DNA of 64,000 nt from Euptelea pleiosperma (GCA_035048495.1 CM068544.1:9852138-9916137); one strand, 5' to 3'; numbered from the stretch's first letter, positions 10,836 to 22,149 are shown. Made by a program: numbers and translations. Notes: generated by a model not told the origin, from the letters alone.

Positions 10836-11080
10836 TGCACTACACCAAAAAGCCAAAAATATGACACCAAATAGGTGCGAAAAATGTTTCTAAAAGAAGA
10901 AAAAATGACAGACATAATCTGTCATTTCAAATTACGGCAGACATAATCCGTCATATTGTGTGTCTAACTAAGAACGACGTACGGACTAGTTATGTTACCG
11001 TGGGTTATATTTTTCAGCAGTTATGTTACAGTGGATTGTGATGTAACAAGTTTTGTGGAGCTTGTATAATTTTGTCACTC
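10836..11080 (+). mobile_element. CACTA-type transposon end with subterminal repeats
   Basis: Starts CACTACACCAAAA, a typical plant CACTA (En/Spm) terminus. It is followed by related subterminal motifs on both strands: GACAGACATAATCTGTCAT (10909) and GGCAGACATAATCCGTCAT (10934). I did not find the partner end (TTTTGGTGTAGTG) in the window, so this is an orphan end. Confidence 0.5.
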
Positions 11081-11374
11081 AGCCCTGTTTGTTAAACTGG
11101 AATTTCAGCACTTATGTCTGAATTTCTGACTTTTCATACATTTGTGAAATTAAGATGTGTTTGGTAATGAAAAAAATAAATGCTGAATGGCTAAAATGAA
11201 TGAAATTTCCGGTGATTTTTTTCAGCCTCCCTAAGCGACCTTATCACTTATTAAGCGATTAATGACTGAACGCGCCAAGTGATTTGCGTTTATGTAATAT
11301 TTCCCTTCCACCGAAAATGTCCCTCGGTACTTTTGAAAATAACAACATTGCCATTAAAGATTTATAAAATGTAT

Positions 11375-11470
11375 TCATGAATCTTTTCCGCGGTTTCCTC
11401 CTCTTCAACTTCAACGAAGAAACAGAAACAGAGCTTCCCGACTTCGATCACGACGATCACAGGTACGTGA
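11375..11470 (+). pseudogene. Exon-like first-exon fragment with splice donor
   Basis: An ATG at about 11375 opens a 32-codon frame (MNLFRGFLLFNFNEET..., then acidic and His/Asp-rich) ending at a consensus donor CAG|GTACGTG. A CT-rich stretch with AACCCTAA-type motifs follows, as in plant 5' introns. I do not recognise the peptide. It sits 5' of the RCC1 exon on the same strand, so both could come from one captured gene. Confidence 0.35.
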
Positions 11471-12339
11471 TCCAGCTTAGCTCTTCCTCTTCTCTCTTCC
11501 CTTCTTCTCCTTCTTTGGGAAAACCCTAACGTTAGGGTTTAGGGAAACCCCTAGATCAAGGTTTTGCAGATCTCCACCAAACCCTAACCGTACAGAAACT
11601 GATTTGCATAATCAATGTGGCATTTTCTAAAGTAGGAGTTTGTTTTCATTCTCCATCTCTAATAGGACTTCGATATCCATGTCAACTAATGATGGAACCA
11701 TCCCTCTATCTTTGGCGAACTTATCATTGTTTTGATACTTGATTGTCATCAATGGTGAATGTCTGGATAATTTTTGTTAGACGGTACTTGGAAAGGTTGC
11801 TTCATTTCCACAACAGATATCTGTAAAATAGCTGGTTTTATGGTGTATTTCTTATCTCCATGTTGACAAAGACAAACTACTCAGTTTCATATTCCAATTT
11901 TTTTTCTAACCTTTAATTTTAATTCAAAACTCAATACCCATCTTGAATCCCATATTTTTTTGTTGTGTTGTTGTTAGTCGAATGACGAAGTGGGATTTAT
12001 GTTGCTGACCTTAGTTGGAATAAGGTGTAGATGGTAGATGATGATGATGTTTCTCTTATCTTCCTCAGTAAAGATTTGAGGCACTCGTGATTCAGAAACA
12101 GGGTTGGATTCATCTACTTTTGAGGCAACTTTCTTTTGAGATCTTTTGGATAACACCCAACATGGTTGCATTCATTTACTTGGACAAACCATCTTCAAGA
12201 GAAATGGTAAAATATTCTTAGACAAATCAGTATGTGTAAAGTGGGGTTAATGAAAGATTATGTGTAAAGCATCCTTAGACAAATCAGTTCACTATTAGAG
12301 GACTGGTTTCATAATGTTATGTTACCAACTCACAATGAG

Positions 12340-12451
12340 TTGTTGCTGCACTCTGGCATACAGTTTGCATTTCTGCTGAAGGTGATGTGTATACATTTGG
12401 AGGCAATCAGTTTGGGCAGTTAGGAACTAGTGCAGATCAGGCTGAGGTACC
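12340..12451 (+). pseudogene. RCC1-repeat exon fragment (captured or relict)
   Basis: The frame reads ALWHTVCISAEGDVYTFGGN followed by QFGQLGTSADQAE and then a donor-like GAG|GTACCC. This is the classic RCC1 blade: a 'W/SHT' core, 'G.VYTFG' and 'N..GQLG' motifs. RCC1 proteins are seven-bladed propellers; only about one blade is present, so no function is expected. Neighbouring blades were not found within 1 kb on either side, and the fragment lies between inverted transposon ends. The family is certain; the exact parent gene is not. Confidence 0.7.
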
Positions 12452-12688
12452 CCTATTAATGAACTCTATATTCATAGAGAAAGGAAATAACAAGAGGAAA
12501 GTGAGGTACCTGTTGGAGAGCCGTATGTCTAGCATTGGCATGATGTACACATGACACATGTAGCGAGAGGAACTACAAATAGCCACCTAGCCTGATTAGT
12601 GATTTCTAAACGTTGGAATGAAGTCATTTTCATGGGTTAATTTTAACCGTGGAATTGAGCAATACTGAGCATTATTTGTGGTACAAAT

Positions 12689-13020
12689 CAAGGTTTAAAG
12701 GAGGCCGCTTTAATGGTGTAGGACTGGGGGCGTTACCGTGAAAACCGTTAAAATGGATTGAAACGGCTAGGGGCAAAAACGAAAAAAAAAAAGGAATTTA
12801 ACGGAAAAAATGGCGCTCAAATTCATCCACAAAATTTAACGGAATTTTTTCACAAAATTTTCCAGAATTTAACGGCTGTTAAAACGATTTTAACGGCCAT
12901 TAAGACGGAAAAAATGGCTGTTTTTTCTAAGTATAAAAAAGGTTTTTAACGTAATGGGCTTGGGGCGTGACCATTTTAACGGCGTTGAAAATGGTTTAAA
13001 CGCCGTTTTTTTAAACCAAG
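12689..13020. mobile_element. 332-bp MITE, CAAGG-ended, TSD GTACAAAT
   Basis: A perfect 8-bp duplication GTACAAAT flanks it (12681-12688 and 13021-13028; the preceding G is also shared). The ends are imperfect inverted repeats: CAAGGTTTAAAGGAGGCCG and, inverted, CTTGGTTTAAAAAAACGGCG. The interior is built from many TTTTAACGGC/GCCGTTAAAA motifs, so the whole can fold back. The open frame across it is an artefact of these repeats. Confidence 0.85.
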
Positions 13021-13182
13021 GTACAAATATCCAAAGGTTTGAAATCGCTAATCATGCTTTTTTGGTATGTAGGTCAACCTTGAATGGGCCAAACATCCAA
13101 ATGGTCAGTGTCCTTTAAGAGTGTGCCACATGGTTCGTATTGTGGCATTTCACTCGTAATCTAAAGGCCTTGCCAAGCAACG

Positions 13183-13400
13183 GTTTAGTAAGGAAGGGTG
13201 GAAAGATTAATTGCCTATTGGTTCCATGGTTTAGTAAGGAAGGGTGGAAGGATTAATTGCCTATTGGTTCTATGTCATGACACAGAATGAGCAAAAAGAG
13301 AGGAAAGTAAGTTGGTTCTACTGTTTTTCCTTTCAGTTCCATGCCATGACGCAGAATGAGCAAAAAGAGAGGAAAGTATGTTGGTTATACTTTTTTTCCT
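13183..13400. repeat. Two adjacent short tandem duplications
   Basis: A unit of about 48 bp (AAGGAAGGGTGGAAAGATTA...) is repeated at 13190 and 13237. A second unit of about 68 bp (CAGAATGAGCAAAAAGAGAG...) is repeated at about 13279 and 13351. Both are nearly identical, hence recent. Confidence 0.85.
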
Positions 13401-14066
13401 TTCATCAAAGTATTAGTATTTGACCATTGATCATGATTACTTGGGTTTGGCTCTTAGGAGGATGGCGCAAACTAGGATGCTAGTAGGGCAAGTTGGGGTA
13501 ATCTAGCAGATAAAAAACTCTTTATAAATTTTTGTCTCTAAGAAGCAAGTAATGGAGGAAGAGCGGGAGGTACATTGAAGCCCACCTCTTGGACTAGAAT
13601 CAAAGAAGAATTGAAGAAGCAACTTGGAAAAAAGTTTTACCCAAAAACAACTGAAGAATACTCGGGACTACATGAAGAAACAATATACCATGAAGAATCA
13701 TACTTGGGACAAGCTCAACAAATGCTTATGTCAAATTTGCTAGATTAAATTGCAAACCAACTTGTTTGAGGAGACTTTAGATGTTTTGTTTATTTACTAT
13801 TGTTTGAGATCATGTATTTTGAGTCCATTAGAGGGTCAACAAAAAGGTTATAAGGGCAAATATGTCAAATGGCCAATTTTTAGCATTCTGGTTTATGTTT
13901 ACCAAACAGACTTAACACTTAATTTTCAGATATCATGACTTTTTTAGCCAGTTTACCAAACAGACTTGACACTTAAACTTCAGTACTTTATATTCAGCAC
14001 TTTAAGCTTTCAGTACTTAATTCAGATTTCAGTGATAAGTTTTCAGTTTAACAAACGCAACCTCAC

Positions 14067-15300
14067 TGTTGCCATCTGGGCCCACAAACCACATGGATGT
14101 TTAATCCACCCCTTGGTAGAAATACATCCCAAAAAATCAACTTGTTCGATGATTTCTAGCCGATGATTTTAATACACAAAATATTATTTGGATCTGACAG
14201 CTAGAATCACGCCTCTAGTACTAAAATCTAACCGTTGGGTTGCACGGTTACCCTCTTTTTTCCTTCTTCTGTATTTTCCATCTACTTCTCTTTTCTCCAT
14301 GTTCTCTCTTCTACCCTTACCTGCTCACCCCATCGTCGGTCTCTGTTCGTCGTTATCCATTCGTCGCTCTCCGATTGCCATTTGCCACTCGCCGCTTATC
14401 TTTCAGTCCTTGCCCAGCGTCGCTTGCCGTCCCCTGTCGGTTTTTCGCCTCCATCGACATCAGCCACCTCCATCGTTGGCGCCTGCCTTCACTGTTTGCC
14501 TCTCATCCCCTACTATTTGCCATTAAGGTAAGTTTTATTTTAGTTTTTTGTTTTGTTTTAGGGTTAGGTTTAGGGTTAATTTTTGTTGCTTGCTTTAGAC
14601 TTTGTTATGGTGGATTCAAGCATTATTTTAGCATTTTTCTACGATTTATTTATTATGGATTCAAGCATTTTTTTTAGGACTTTTAGGATTGAACCCTAGA
14701 GCTCATAGTTCCCAAATCGATTCCCTGTGACAATATTGTGAGCAACTCAGAAAAGCATTTGAAGATTTTGAGCAACTCAGAAAGCATTTGATGGTTATGA
14801 ACGAAATTACATTTTATTTGATATTTCCCTCTTTAGTCCTATCAGATCTATGGTCATATGCGCCTGAATTGATCAGTGATGAAGTATGTTACCTTCAGAT
14901 TGTTTTACTTCGATCTTCATAGATCAGGATTTAGAGGATCCTTAGGGAAAGAGAGAGGGAAATGATTGTAATCCAACTCTGTTAAAATGATTGGGTTTAC
15001 ATTTTCTATGTTGGTCACGTTTGAGATCAGGAGCTTACTAATGTGATCTATAATCCTCTTATACTGTAATAGATTTAATAGATTGTGCTCATTTTTTATT
15101 GGATGTCGCTCTATTTTAAATCTCTTGAATCTCTTAGAGTATGATGGTTAGTTATTCATCTTTATTTTATCTTTATATGTAATCTGTAAGTAGCTTTAGT
15201 TCAATCCTTTGAGTTGATGCGTGTTGCGGGAAACATCAGCTGTTATTGTTGAGGGGAATGATTTGGTCACTGGTCACATCATTTCCACCACGTTCGGAGG
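14067..15300. other. CT-rich exon-like block and spacer, no confirmed gene
   Basis: From 14240 to 14528 the sequence is pyrimidine-rich, with overlapping low-complexity frames, and ends at a good splice donor (AAG|GTAAGTTTT), like a plant 5' UTR exon and intron. A telobox-like TTTAGGGTTAGGTTTAGGG follows at about 14560. A near-perfect tandem repeat of GAGCAACTCAGAAAAGCATTTG occurs around 14740-14790. No downstream exon could be linked to it. Confidence 0.3.
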
Positions 15301-15329
15301 CAAAAATGGCATATAATCATGAAGACATT

Positions 15330-16130
15330 TTTCTTCCCCCCCCTATCTGATGCATTTATTTGTTATCTCTTTTGATTTTTCTCTACCCCTTTTTGTCATA
15401 GAATGACAAAGGTACATAACTATATAAGCAGATAACTAGCATGCATTAAATATGAAATTGAAGTACAAGTGCAACAGTATATAACATGACATAAGCAAGC
15501 AGCATAATGTCATACATATCTGAATGGTTTATACTTTGGTACAAAATAGAGACAAAAAACAACAGAGTATAACCAGAAATAAAACCATGAGTTTATTTGT
15601 ATACAATAAAAGACATCAACAGACAGATAACGTAAACACTCCATAAGGATCTCGAAGGACTCAATGAGATGAGCCGCCTGTACCCTCATGCGAAGGATCT
15701 GGCTCTAGAAATGGAGGTCTCGAACCGAAACCAAACTAAGCAAACTGAAACTCCAAGAAGCTCTGCAAGCCAGATATGGAGCCTCTAATATCTCTGTACT
15801 TGGAAGTCTGATGGTCCTCAATGCACTGTAAGTGTTGAGAAGTCCTTTGCTCAAATCCATCAAGTCGCTGATAAAAAATATCAAGTCGGTGATCAAGGGA
15901 CTCTAGCGTGACTGGAGGTCTCATCTGCATCTACAGGCGGGTCTCCAACTCTTGGTGCAGGAGGAATCTCTGCATCATTTACTAGAAAATCATTGGGACT
16001 GTCCTCGCTACTCTCATCCGACTTGTGAGGTGGTCCCCGAACTCGTCGAACTTGGGACTGGCTCTTACGTATAGTAGAGCGCCCAATGGGTCCCATAGGC
16101 CTAGCTATGATCTCAGACTTAGAAAGAGGA
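15330..16130 (-). mobile_element. SIRE-like 3' tail (post-RT frame and 3' UTR), minus strand
   Basis: On the minus strand a frame (about 16130 to 15705, with breaks) reads Ser/Asp/Pro-rich sequence and then an amphipathic stretch with SLDHRLDIFYQRLDGFEQR. It is followed by a 3' UTR-like region containing ATGACAAAAAGGGG and GATAGGGGGGGGG. Short heptad-like peptides and a 'gacaaaaaggggg' polypurine region downstream of pol are typical of SIRE-type copia elements. It abuts the truncated copia element at about 16130, where homology to the other copia copies stops. Confidence 0.4.
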
Positions 16131-16459
16131 ACATTGTGATGAAGGACATGCATAGGACTAATGACACTCTCTTCTGCAATTGCAATGTCATTCTCCCCTG
16201 AAGAGAGATCCAATCACCAAGGAAAGGGATGGACTCAGTGAAGGTGACATCCATAGAGATGAAGCGGCGACGAGTAACATGATGATAACATTTGTACCCC
16301 TTTTGATTAGAAGGGTACCCCAAAAAGATGCATTTTAGAGCTCGTGGATCTAACTTTAACCGAGAAGAACGATGAATATGCACATAGCAAACACACCCAA
16401 AGACTTTTGGTGGAACAACAAAGCCCGGACGATCAGGGAGCAAGAGAGATAAAGGAGTC

Positions 16460-17350
16460 TAAAACCCTAGAACTCGAGAGGGCATGCAGTTGATGAGATA
16501 GGCTGTAAGTAAGACGGACTCGGACCAATAGTGTTTTGGAACCTGCATGCCTAATTGGAGAGCACGCTTAACTTCAAGAATGTGCCTATTTTTGCGGTCA
16601 TCAGTCCCATTTTGTTGAGGTGTGGAAGGGCACGAGGTTTGATGAACAATGTCATGAGAAGTAAAGTAGGATTTAAGGCCCCCATCAAGGTATTCTCCCC
16701 ATTGTTAGAGCGAAGAATTTTGAGAGTGGTATGGAACTGAGTGGTAACCATCTTATGAAACTCTTGAAAAATGGAGAACACAACTTCTTTGATTCTCATG
16801 AGGTACACCTAGGTACATCCATGGAAGTCATCCACAAATCTAACAAAGTACCGATATCCAAACAAAGAAGTCAAGGGCGCAAGGCCCCACACATCAGAAT
16901 GCACAATGGAAAAAGGAACAATACTTTTATTCTCACTAATGGGAAAAGTTGAACGACAATGTTTTGCAAGTTCACATGTTTCACAATGAAAAGAAACTGC
17001 AAAAAGAGAAGAGAAAGTAGGAAATACATGCTTTAAGACAGACACTGGGACATGACCTAGCCAGTTATGCTAAAGCATTAACTGGTTGTTATTGACTCGA
17101 CTACTACTACTGATGCTAGAATGGTGTACAGATAAAGAGACTGAAGAATCCAGAATGTATAAGCCACCATCATCACGTCCACTACCAATCGTCCGCCTCG
17201 ACTCCAGATCCTATAACACACAATGAGAAGGGAAAAATGTTACACTGCAGTTAAGACTACTGACGGAGAATAAGTTAGCAGTGAATTGAGGAACATGCAA
17301 AACAGAAGACAGAGAGAGAGTTGGTGTGGCATGAACATCCCCTTTCCTAG
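16460..17350 (-). pseudogene. Copia integrase region, fragmented (element 1)
   Basis: The minus-strand frames show [14 protein letters not shown] (the CC half of the HHCC zinc finger) and then VHSDVWGLAPL and FVRFVDDFHG of the DDE core, followed by ILRSNNGENTLMG where the DNGGE motif is damaged (Asp replaced by Asn). At least three frame breaks separate the pieces. Confidence 0.75.
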
Positions 17351-17910
17351 AGATAGAGGAATAAGTGCCATCAGCTATCCGAACTTAAAAAAACGGAGGA
17401 CATACTAGTCATGTGATCAGACTCCCTGAATCGATGATCTAAGAAGGGCTGGGAGGTACAGTAGAGGTGGAAAAGCAAACCTAGTACCTGTGTGAACAAA
17501 TGCAGATGTGGAAGTGGAAGCTTGACCATTGAGTTGGGTAAGCGGCGAAGTCGCTCAAGATCTGCAAGAGAGAACGATTCCGTAACCCTAGAGGAGGTAG
17601 ACACTGGAAGTGCAGTGTCCTGAGTAACTGAGTGTGCTATATGGGAAACCTGTTTGGCCGGGTGACGTTGGCGAGAATTCGGGGCTTGTCCAGGGGGACG
17701 TCTATGGAGCTTCCAGCAAGTGTCATGGATATAGCCCATGCGACCACAGTGATCACACTTGGGTCGGGGCCTGTCCTTAGGCTCCTTTGGACCGTATTTT
17801 CGGCCCTTCTGATTGGCAGCAGCCAGGGTAGATCGGTCCTGAGTATCACTCCCACTATGGAGTTGCATAGCTGAGAGGTGACTGTCCTCCCCCTAAATGT
17901 AAGCACAGAC

Positions 17911-18561
17911 CTATGCTAGAGAAGTGAGGGCAGGATCCCTGCCAAGAATCTGAACGTGAGCTCCCTCAAAGCTAGGATGAAGGCCAAAGGGAAACTGGAA
18001 GATCCGAGAACGTTCAACCATAGCTTTAAACGACTTGACGTCATCTGCGTACACTGGAGAGGAACTCTGGTAGTGATCAATCTCCTCCCATTTGCTTCGA
18101 ATTGAAGCGTAGTATGTACCCAACTTTATCTCCCCATGACGAAGACATGCAATCTCTTGCATTAGTTCATAGAGCTTAGCAAAATTTCCCACCTGGGAAT
18201 ATGTCTGAGATACTGCATCCCAAACATCTTTGGTCGTTGGTAGGAACATAAATTCTTTGCTGATTTGGATTTGCATCGAATGAAGGAGCCAAGACATCAA
18301 AGTCAGATTCTCCATAACCCATATCCTATGAGATTTGTTCGTCAGATCTGATTTTTTGGCAGCACTGGTCAGGTAGTCACTGTAGCCACGTCCCTCGATA
18401 TACATGAGAGCGGAAGTCTTCCATTCCAGATAGTTTGTGCCATCAAGTTTCACTGTGGTGATGCAGAGCTGAGGGTTGTGGTTTCCATGAGAGCTGTGAG
18501 TCACAGAACTACCCTCAGAGGGAGAATTAGAAATCCCGGATGTGACCTCAGAGGAACTCAT
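17911..18561 (-). pseudogene. Copia gag (element 1)
   Basis: A 216-codon frame with the plant copia gag signature: [20 protein letters not shown] near residue 35, a [16 protein letters not shown] stretch, then [14 protein letters not shown] and [15 protein letters not shown]. It covers the gag N-terminal and UBN2-like parts. The zinc knuckle is in the next frame (17757-17716) and reads CDHCGRMGYIHDTC: the knuckle histidine is Tyr here but His in elements 2 and 3. Gag packages the element RNA in cytoplasmic particles; this copy is broken by frame changes after residue 216. Confidence 0.85.
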
Positions 18562-19199
18562 CGGAGCAGAATCACCGTAAATAGCAGGTAGCAGATCGGA
18601 AGGCTCACGAACATTTGAAGCAAGGTTTGGAGGATCCCAAGATGCCCAATAGGTGGTGCACTTAGGGCAGGAGGGCCTAGAGAGGTTTGATTTAAGAGAA
18701 AAATCAAACCCAAAAAAGGTCGGGAGATCTGGGTGATATTTGGAAACTAGGGTAGGGGGCGGGTCAGAAACATTCGAACCAAGTTTCTGGCTGTCTGTAT
18801 ATGGAGAGGGCGGCTAGGTCAGAGGAGTCTGCTGTGGTGCGAATCTCGCAAAAATAAAAACCCAAAACTGGAGATTGGGCCGATTTTTGGAAACTGGTGA
18901 TCCAGCGGTAAGAAAATGCGAAACAACTTTCTGACAGTTCCTGGGAGAATACTGTAGAGGGTGGCTAAGGCAGAGGCTCTTATTGTGGTACGGATCTCGA
19001 GGAAATCAAAAACCCAAAAATCATCGGAAAATGTGTTGGTTGGAAAACCGCTGGAAAAGCTTGAGAAGAGGACAAGACTGGATCTTTGATACGACTGAGG
19101 GAAAAAACTAACAGGAAATCAGAGCCTCTGGTGTTTTGCCTCAGGATTGCTCCACGGATCGTGCAGGAATGCTCTCTGCAATTTATATATATATATATA

Positions 19200-19281
19200 A
19201 TGTAATCGAGTAAGACTTGGCTCAGCCAAGTAAGTGTCCGAGTGTTTGCATTCTTGTTAATCTTCCTTTATCTATATATCA

Positions 19282-19327
<46 letters not shown>

Positions 19328-19422
19328 ACCAAACGTGGAGTTAAGTGGTGGGACCCACTTAATTCTCATAAGAAACAAAAGAGCTTCCCATGTGGGAAGT
19401 GGGACGCATCCCACTTCCAACA
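19200..19422 (-). repeat. 5' LTR of copia element 1, with (TA)n
   Basis: The minus strand starts TGTTGGAAGTGGG at 19422, like the LTR starts of elements 2 (TGTTGGAGTTTATG) and 3 (TGTTGGATTCTATG). It contains a (TA)n tract (about 19283-19322), as does the LTR of element 2. The 3' limit near 19200 is approximate because a second (TA)n tract (19180-19198) obscures the primer site. Confidence 0.65.
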
Positions 19423-19427
19423 AACAC

Positions 19428-20720
19428 TAGCGGTGTGGAAGAATAGATCTCTTTTGAAACGCGGCAAGGTCACCCTTATAAAGATAATTCTTTCTTGTTT
19501 AACCATCCACTATTTATCTTTGTTCTCCATCCCAGCTAGTGTGGCTCATAGCTTGGAGAAGCTGATGAAAGAGTTCCTGTGGCAAGGGAAGCAAGACACC
19601 TTTAAGTTTCATTTGGTGGAGTGGGAGAGAGTTTGCAAGTTCAAGGAAGAGGGCGGTTTGGGGTTTCGACATCTGAGGGACATGAATGAGGCACTGCTTG
19701 GAAAATGGTTGTGGAGGTTTAGGGAGGAAGAGGATAGCTTATGGAGCATAGTGGTTGGAAGGAAATTTGGGATCAAGCAGGATGGATGGGACGGTGATCC
19801 AGTGTTATCTTCCTATTGTAATAGCTTGTGGGAAGGGTATTTGAGGCTTCGGGCCCATTTTGGCAGGGGGGATTCAGTACAAAGTAGGCAGGGGTGACAA
19901 GATTCGCTTCTAGGAGGACCCTTGGCGTGGAGAGGAACTCTTCAGGTTGCCTTCCCTTCTTTGTACCATATTTCTGATTCTAAAGGGACAAGGTTCAAGA
20001 CTGTATTTGTAGCAATGAAGACGCATTTCTCGGAACTTTGGGTTCAGGAGAATATCAACGATTGGGAGATGGATAGTCTCATGGCTTGTCTTGGGTTGGG
20101 GAGGTTTCGACGTAGAGGTTGGAGGCTGATAGAAGGCTTTGGAGATGGGACCCCAAGGGCTCATTCGCAGTTAGATCTTTTTTCTCTTATTTAGCTTCGA
20201 GGGGCCAAAGGATATTTCCAGCTTTCCTTATTTGGGGGGTACCTATCCCATCGAAAGTGAGTTTTTTTGTGTGGACAACAGTGTTAGACAAGATTTTGAT
20301 AGTGGATAATTTGAACAGTAGGGGGATGATGATGCCAAATAGGTGCATTTTGTTCACGGGAGAGAGGCCGAATAGTGGATCACTTGCTTATCCAGTGTCC
20401 ATTCACTTTCGAAGTTTGGCAGGTTTACTTTTTCCTTTTCGGCATTGCTTTTGTGGTTCCTGAACATGTGATTGGCATCGTCCAAGGAAGCTCGATGGAT
20501 GTCCTGAAGGGGAAAGGAAGATTTCTTTGGCGGATTCTCCCATTTGCTATTATATAGGTAGGTGTGGAAAGAGAGGAATGCCCGCATTCTTGAAAGGAAG
20601 GAAGAGGTTGTATTAAAGGTGGTTTTGCGAGTTAAAGCCTAATTGTACTGTCTTCCTCTAAGGAAGAGTTCAGAGGGTTGTTTTTTGAATCCTTTGTGTT
20701 TAGATGGGATGATTGTTAGA
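19428..20720 (+). mobile_element. L1-type LINE 3' fragment
   Basis: The first frame (to 19897) contains WKNRSLLKRGKVTLIKIILS, SLEKLMKEFLWQG, GGLGFRHLRDMNEALLGKWL and WRFREE, which are characteristic of the region after the RT thumb in plant L1 elements. After frameshifts, 19922-20560 continues into the zf-RVT domain (IPSKVSFFVWTTVLDKI; RGMMMPNRC). Endonuclease and RT core are absent, and stops break the frame. It abuts the LTR of copia element 1, which apparently inserted at its left edge. Confidence 0.85.
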
Positions 20721-20824
20721 TAATCCTCCTCTTTAAGTTGTTTATTGCCCTTTTGTAGGGCGTGATAGTTGGTTTCTCTTTCTATGTTTTTGAGGGGTTT
20801 CCCTTTCTTTAATTTACTTCTTAT

Positions 20825-22049
20825 GAAATAAAATGACGTCGAAATATATTTCGACCTCCTGAGAACACTGTGGAATAAATGCATTTCTTAGGGAAAACAC
20901 TAATACATATGATAAAACAAGCATGAAATCACTAATAAGCCATCAAACTATGAGAAACAACCACGTGGAATGTGGAAATGAATGTTCATAGCATTTTGCT
21001 ACATCCTGAAGTATATAAAAGCCTTATGGTAAAAGCCAACTGAAATTACACATGAAAATGATTATATTCACTAAATCATGTCACATTAAGTATATTATAT
21101 CAAATTAAGAAACTACATTATACATCCCAAATGAGGTCACAACATGATTGAAAATCTTGTTTTGTCTTGGCCAAGATGTCGCGTTCCGAAAAGGTACCTA
21201 GATGATACATAGGAGAATGTATCGTCTCATGCCAAAAACTTAATTGAAGTACTAAAATTGGTTTAGAACCTTATTTTCATGGTATGTGTACATTTGTAAC
21301 ACATATAAATGCTAAAAAACAAATTTGTAACCTAATCAAGCATTAAAAATTGTTTTAACCTTTTTTTGAGATGTATAGTGTTTTTCTATTGTCTCGTTCC
21401 GTCTCAGTTGATAGGTCTTGTTTTGTCAACTTTCCGGGAATGAATTGGAACAATATTTTAAACCATGGGTCACAGCCATATAGAAAGTGTGTGCAATATG
21501 ACATTTTAACGGTGGGTCGCACCAAACATTCTCTGAGGCCCATCTCTATGCCAGCTAGCTCATATATATAGATAAATTAGCTCATATATATACTTATATA
21601 GTTGATATATTGGTTAAAGGATGAATATTTGCTATATTGGAAAAATCATAGGGTTGGACTTACGTTTAAAGTCTTATATCGACTGCCAAGGTCTGGAACA
21701 AGTTATTAGCATCTAAGGTCAGTCCACACCGTTGGATGATCATCAAGGTTCGTCTGATGTGAATTACAAAAACCATCTAAAGACGTGGATTTATAAAATG
21801 CCAACAACAACAGTTCTCATTTATAAATGTTCCAATTCCCAACAACATATATTATTAAATATTAATAAGGGGACATTGGTGTGGACTACGTAAGATATTA
21901 CTGATCAAAAAGGTATAGACCAAGTCCTTACCGAAAAAAGAAAGAAAGAAAGAAAGATATAGACTAGGTACATATGGTAGTACCAACAAAACTTTTCTGT
22001 CCACCGTGGACATCAAACGTTGATGTTCACCTGCAAAAATGCCGTGGAC
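20825..22049. repeat. Old AT-rich repeats; pair with 56760-57000
   Basis: Starts with a TCGAAATATATTTCGA palindrome. 21190-21360 (GATACATAGGAGAATGTATC..., then AGCATTAAAAATTG) matches 56790-57000. The rest (21360-22049) has short frames without recognisable domains and a (GAAA)n tract near 21940-21958. No gene seen. Confidence 0.5.
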
Positions 22050-22149
22050 NNNNNNNNNNNNNNNNNNNNNNNNNNNNNNNNNNNNNNNNNNNNNNNNNNN
22101 NNNNNNNNNNNNNNNNNNNNNNNNNNNNNNNNNNNNNNNNNNNNNNNNN
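22050..22149. other. Assembly gap, 100 N
   Basis: Exactly 100 unknown bases, a conventional placeholder length, so the real distance is unknown. Frames spanning it are meaningless. Confidence 1.

Larger units (their letters stand above)
11082..14066. mobile_element. hAT-like TIR element carrying host gene exons
   Basis: The ends are inverted: CCCTGTTTGTTAAACTGG near 11083 and CAGTTTAACAAACGCAACC near 14044 (complement GGTTGCGTTTGTTAAACTG). Subterminal AGTACTTAA/CAGCACTT-type motifs lie inside each end. No transposase was seen. The interior holds an exon-like start (about 11375-11470), an RCC1-repeat exon (12340-12451), a nested CAAGG MITE (12689-13020) and tandem duplications (13183-13400). 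Target duplications are not clean (TCACT is shared on both sides). The simplest reading is a non-autonomous Pack-type element that captured gene pieces; two unrelated ends flanking a pseudogene is the alternative. Confidence 0.5.
16130..19422 (-). mobile_element. Ty1/copia element 1, 3'-truncated, minus strand
   Basis: Same family as elements 2 and 3 (shared gag, integrase and leader sequence). Order on the minus strand: 5' LTR (about 19422-19200), repeat-rich leader (19190-18562), gag (18561-17911), zinc knuckle (17757-17716), protease remnant, GAG-pre-integrase and integrase (about 17350-16460), then the post-integrase GYPS..KGYKCYH region (16443-16210). Reverse transcriptase, RNase H and the 3' LTR are missing. 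The primer site seen in elements 2 and 3 is replaced by (TA)n. Several frameshifts and stops make it inactive. Confidence 0.9.

Noticed and set aside
12758..12949. 63-codon basic frame as a small gene
   Set aside because: It lies wholly inside a MITE with target duplications and is built of its repeats.
14550..14580. TTTAGGGTTAGGTTTAGGG as an interstitial telomere
   Set aside because: Only two to three imperfect units; this is the length of a telobox common near plant 5' introns, not a telomeric array.
14188..14677. Three overlapping frames of 98-145 codons in a CT-rich block
   Set aside because: All are low-complexity Pro/Ser/Leu/Phe translations of pyrimidine-rich DNA and overlap each other; a 5' UTR exon is a better reading.
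19217..19330. Start of a frame with repeated Tyr-Ile
   Set aside because: Translation of a (TA)n microsatellite; the real LINE sequence begins after 19428.
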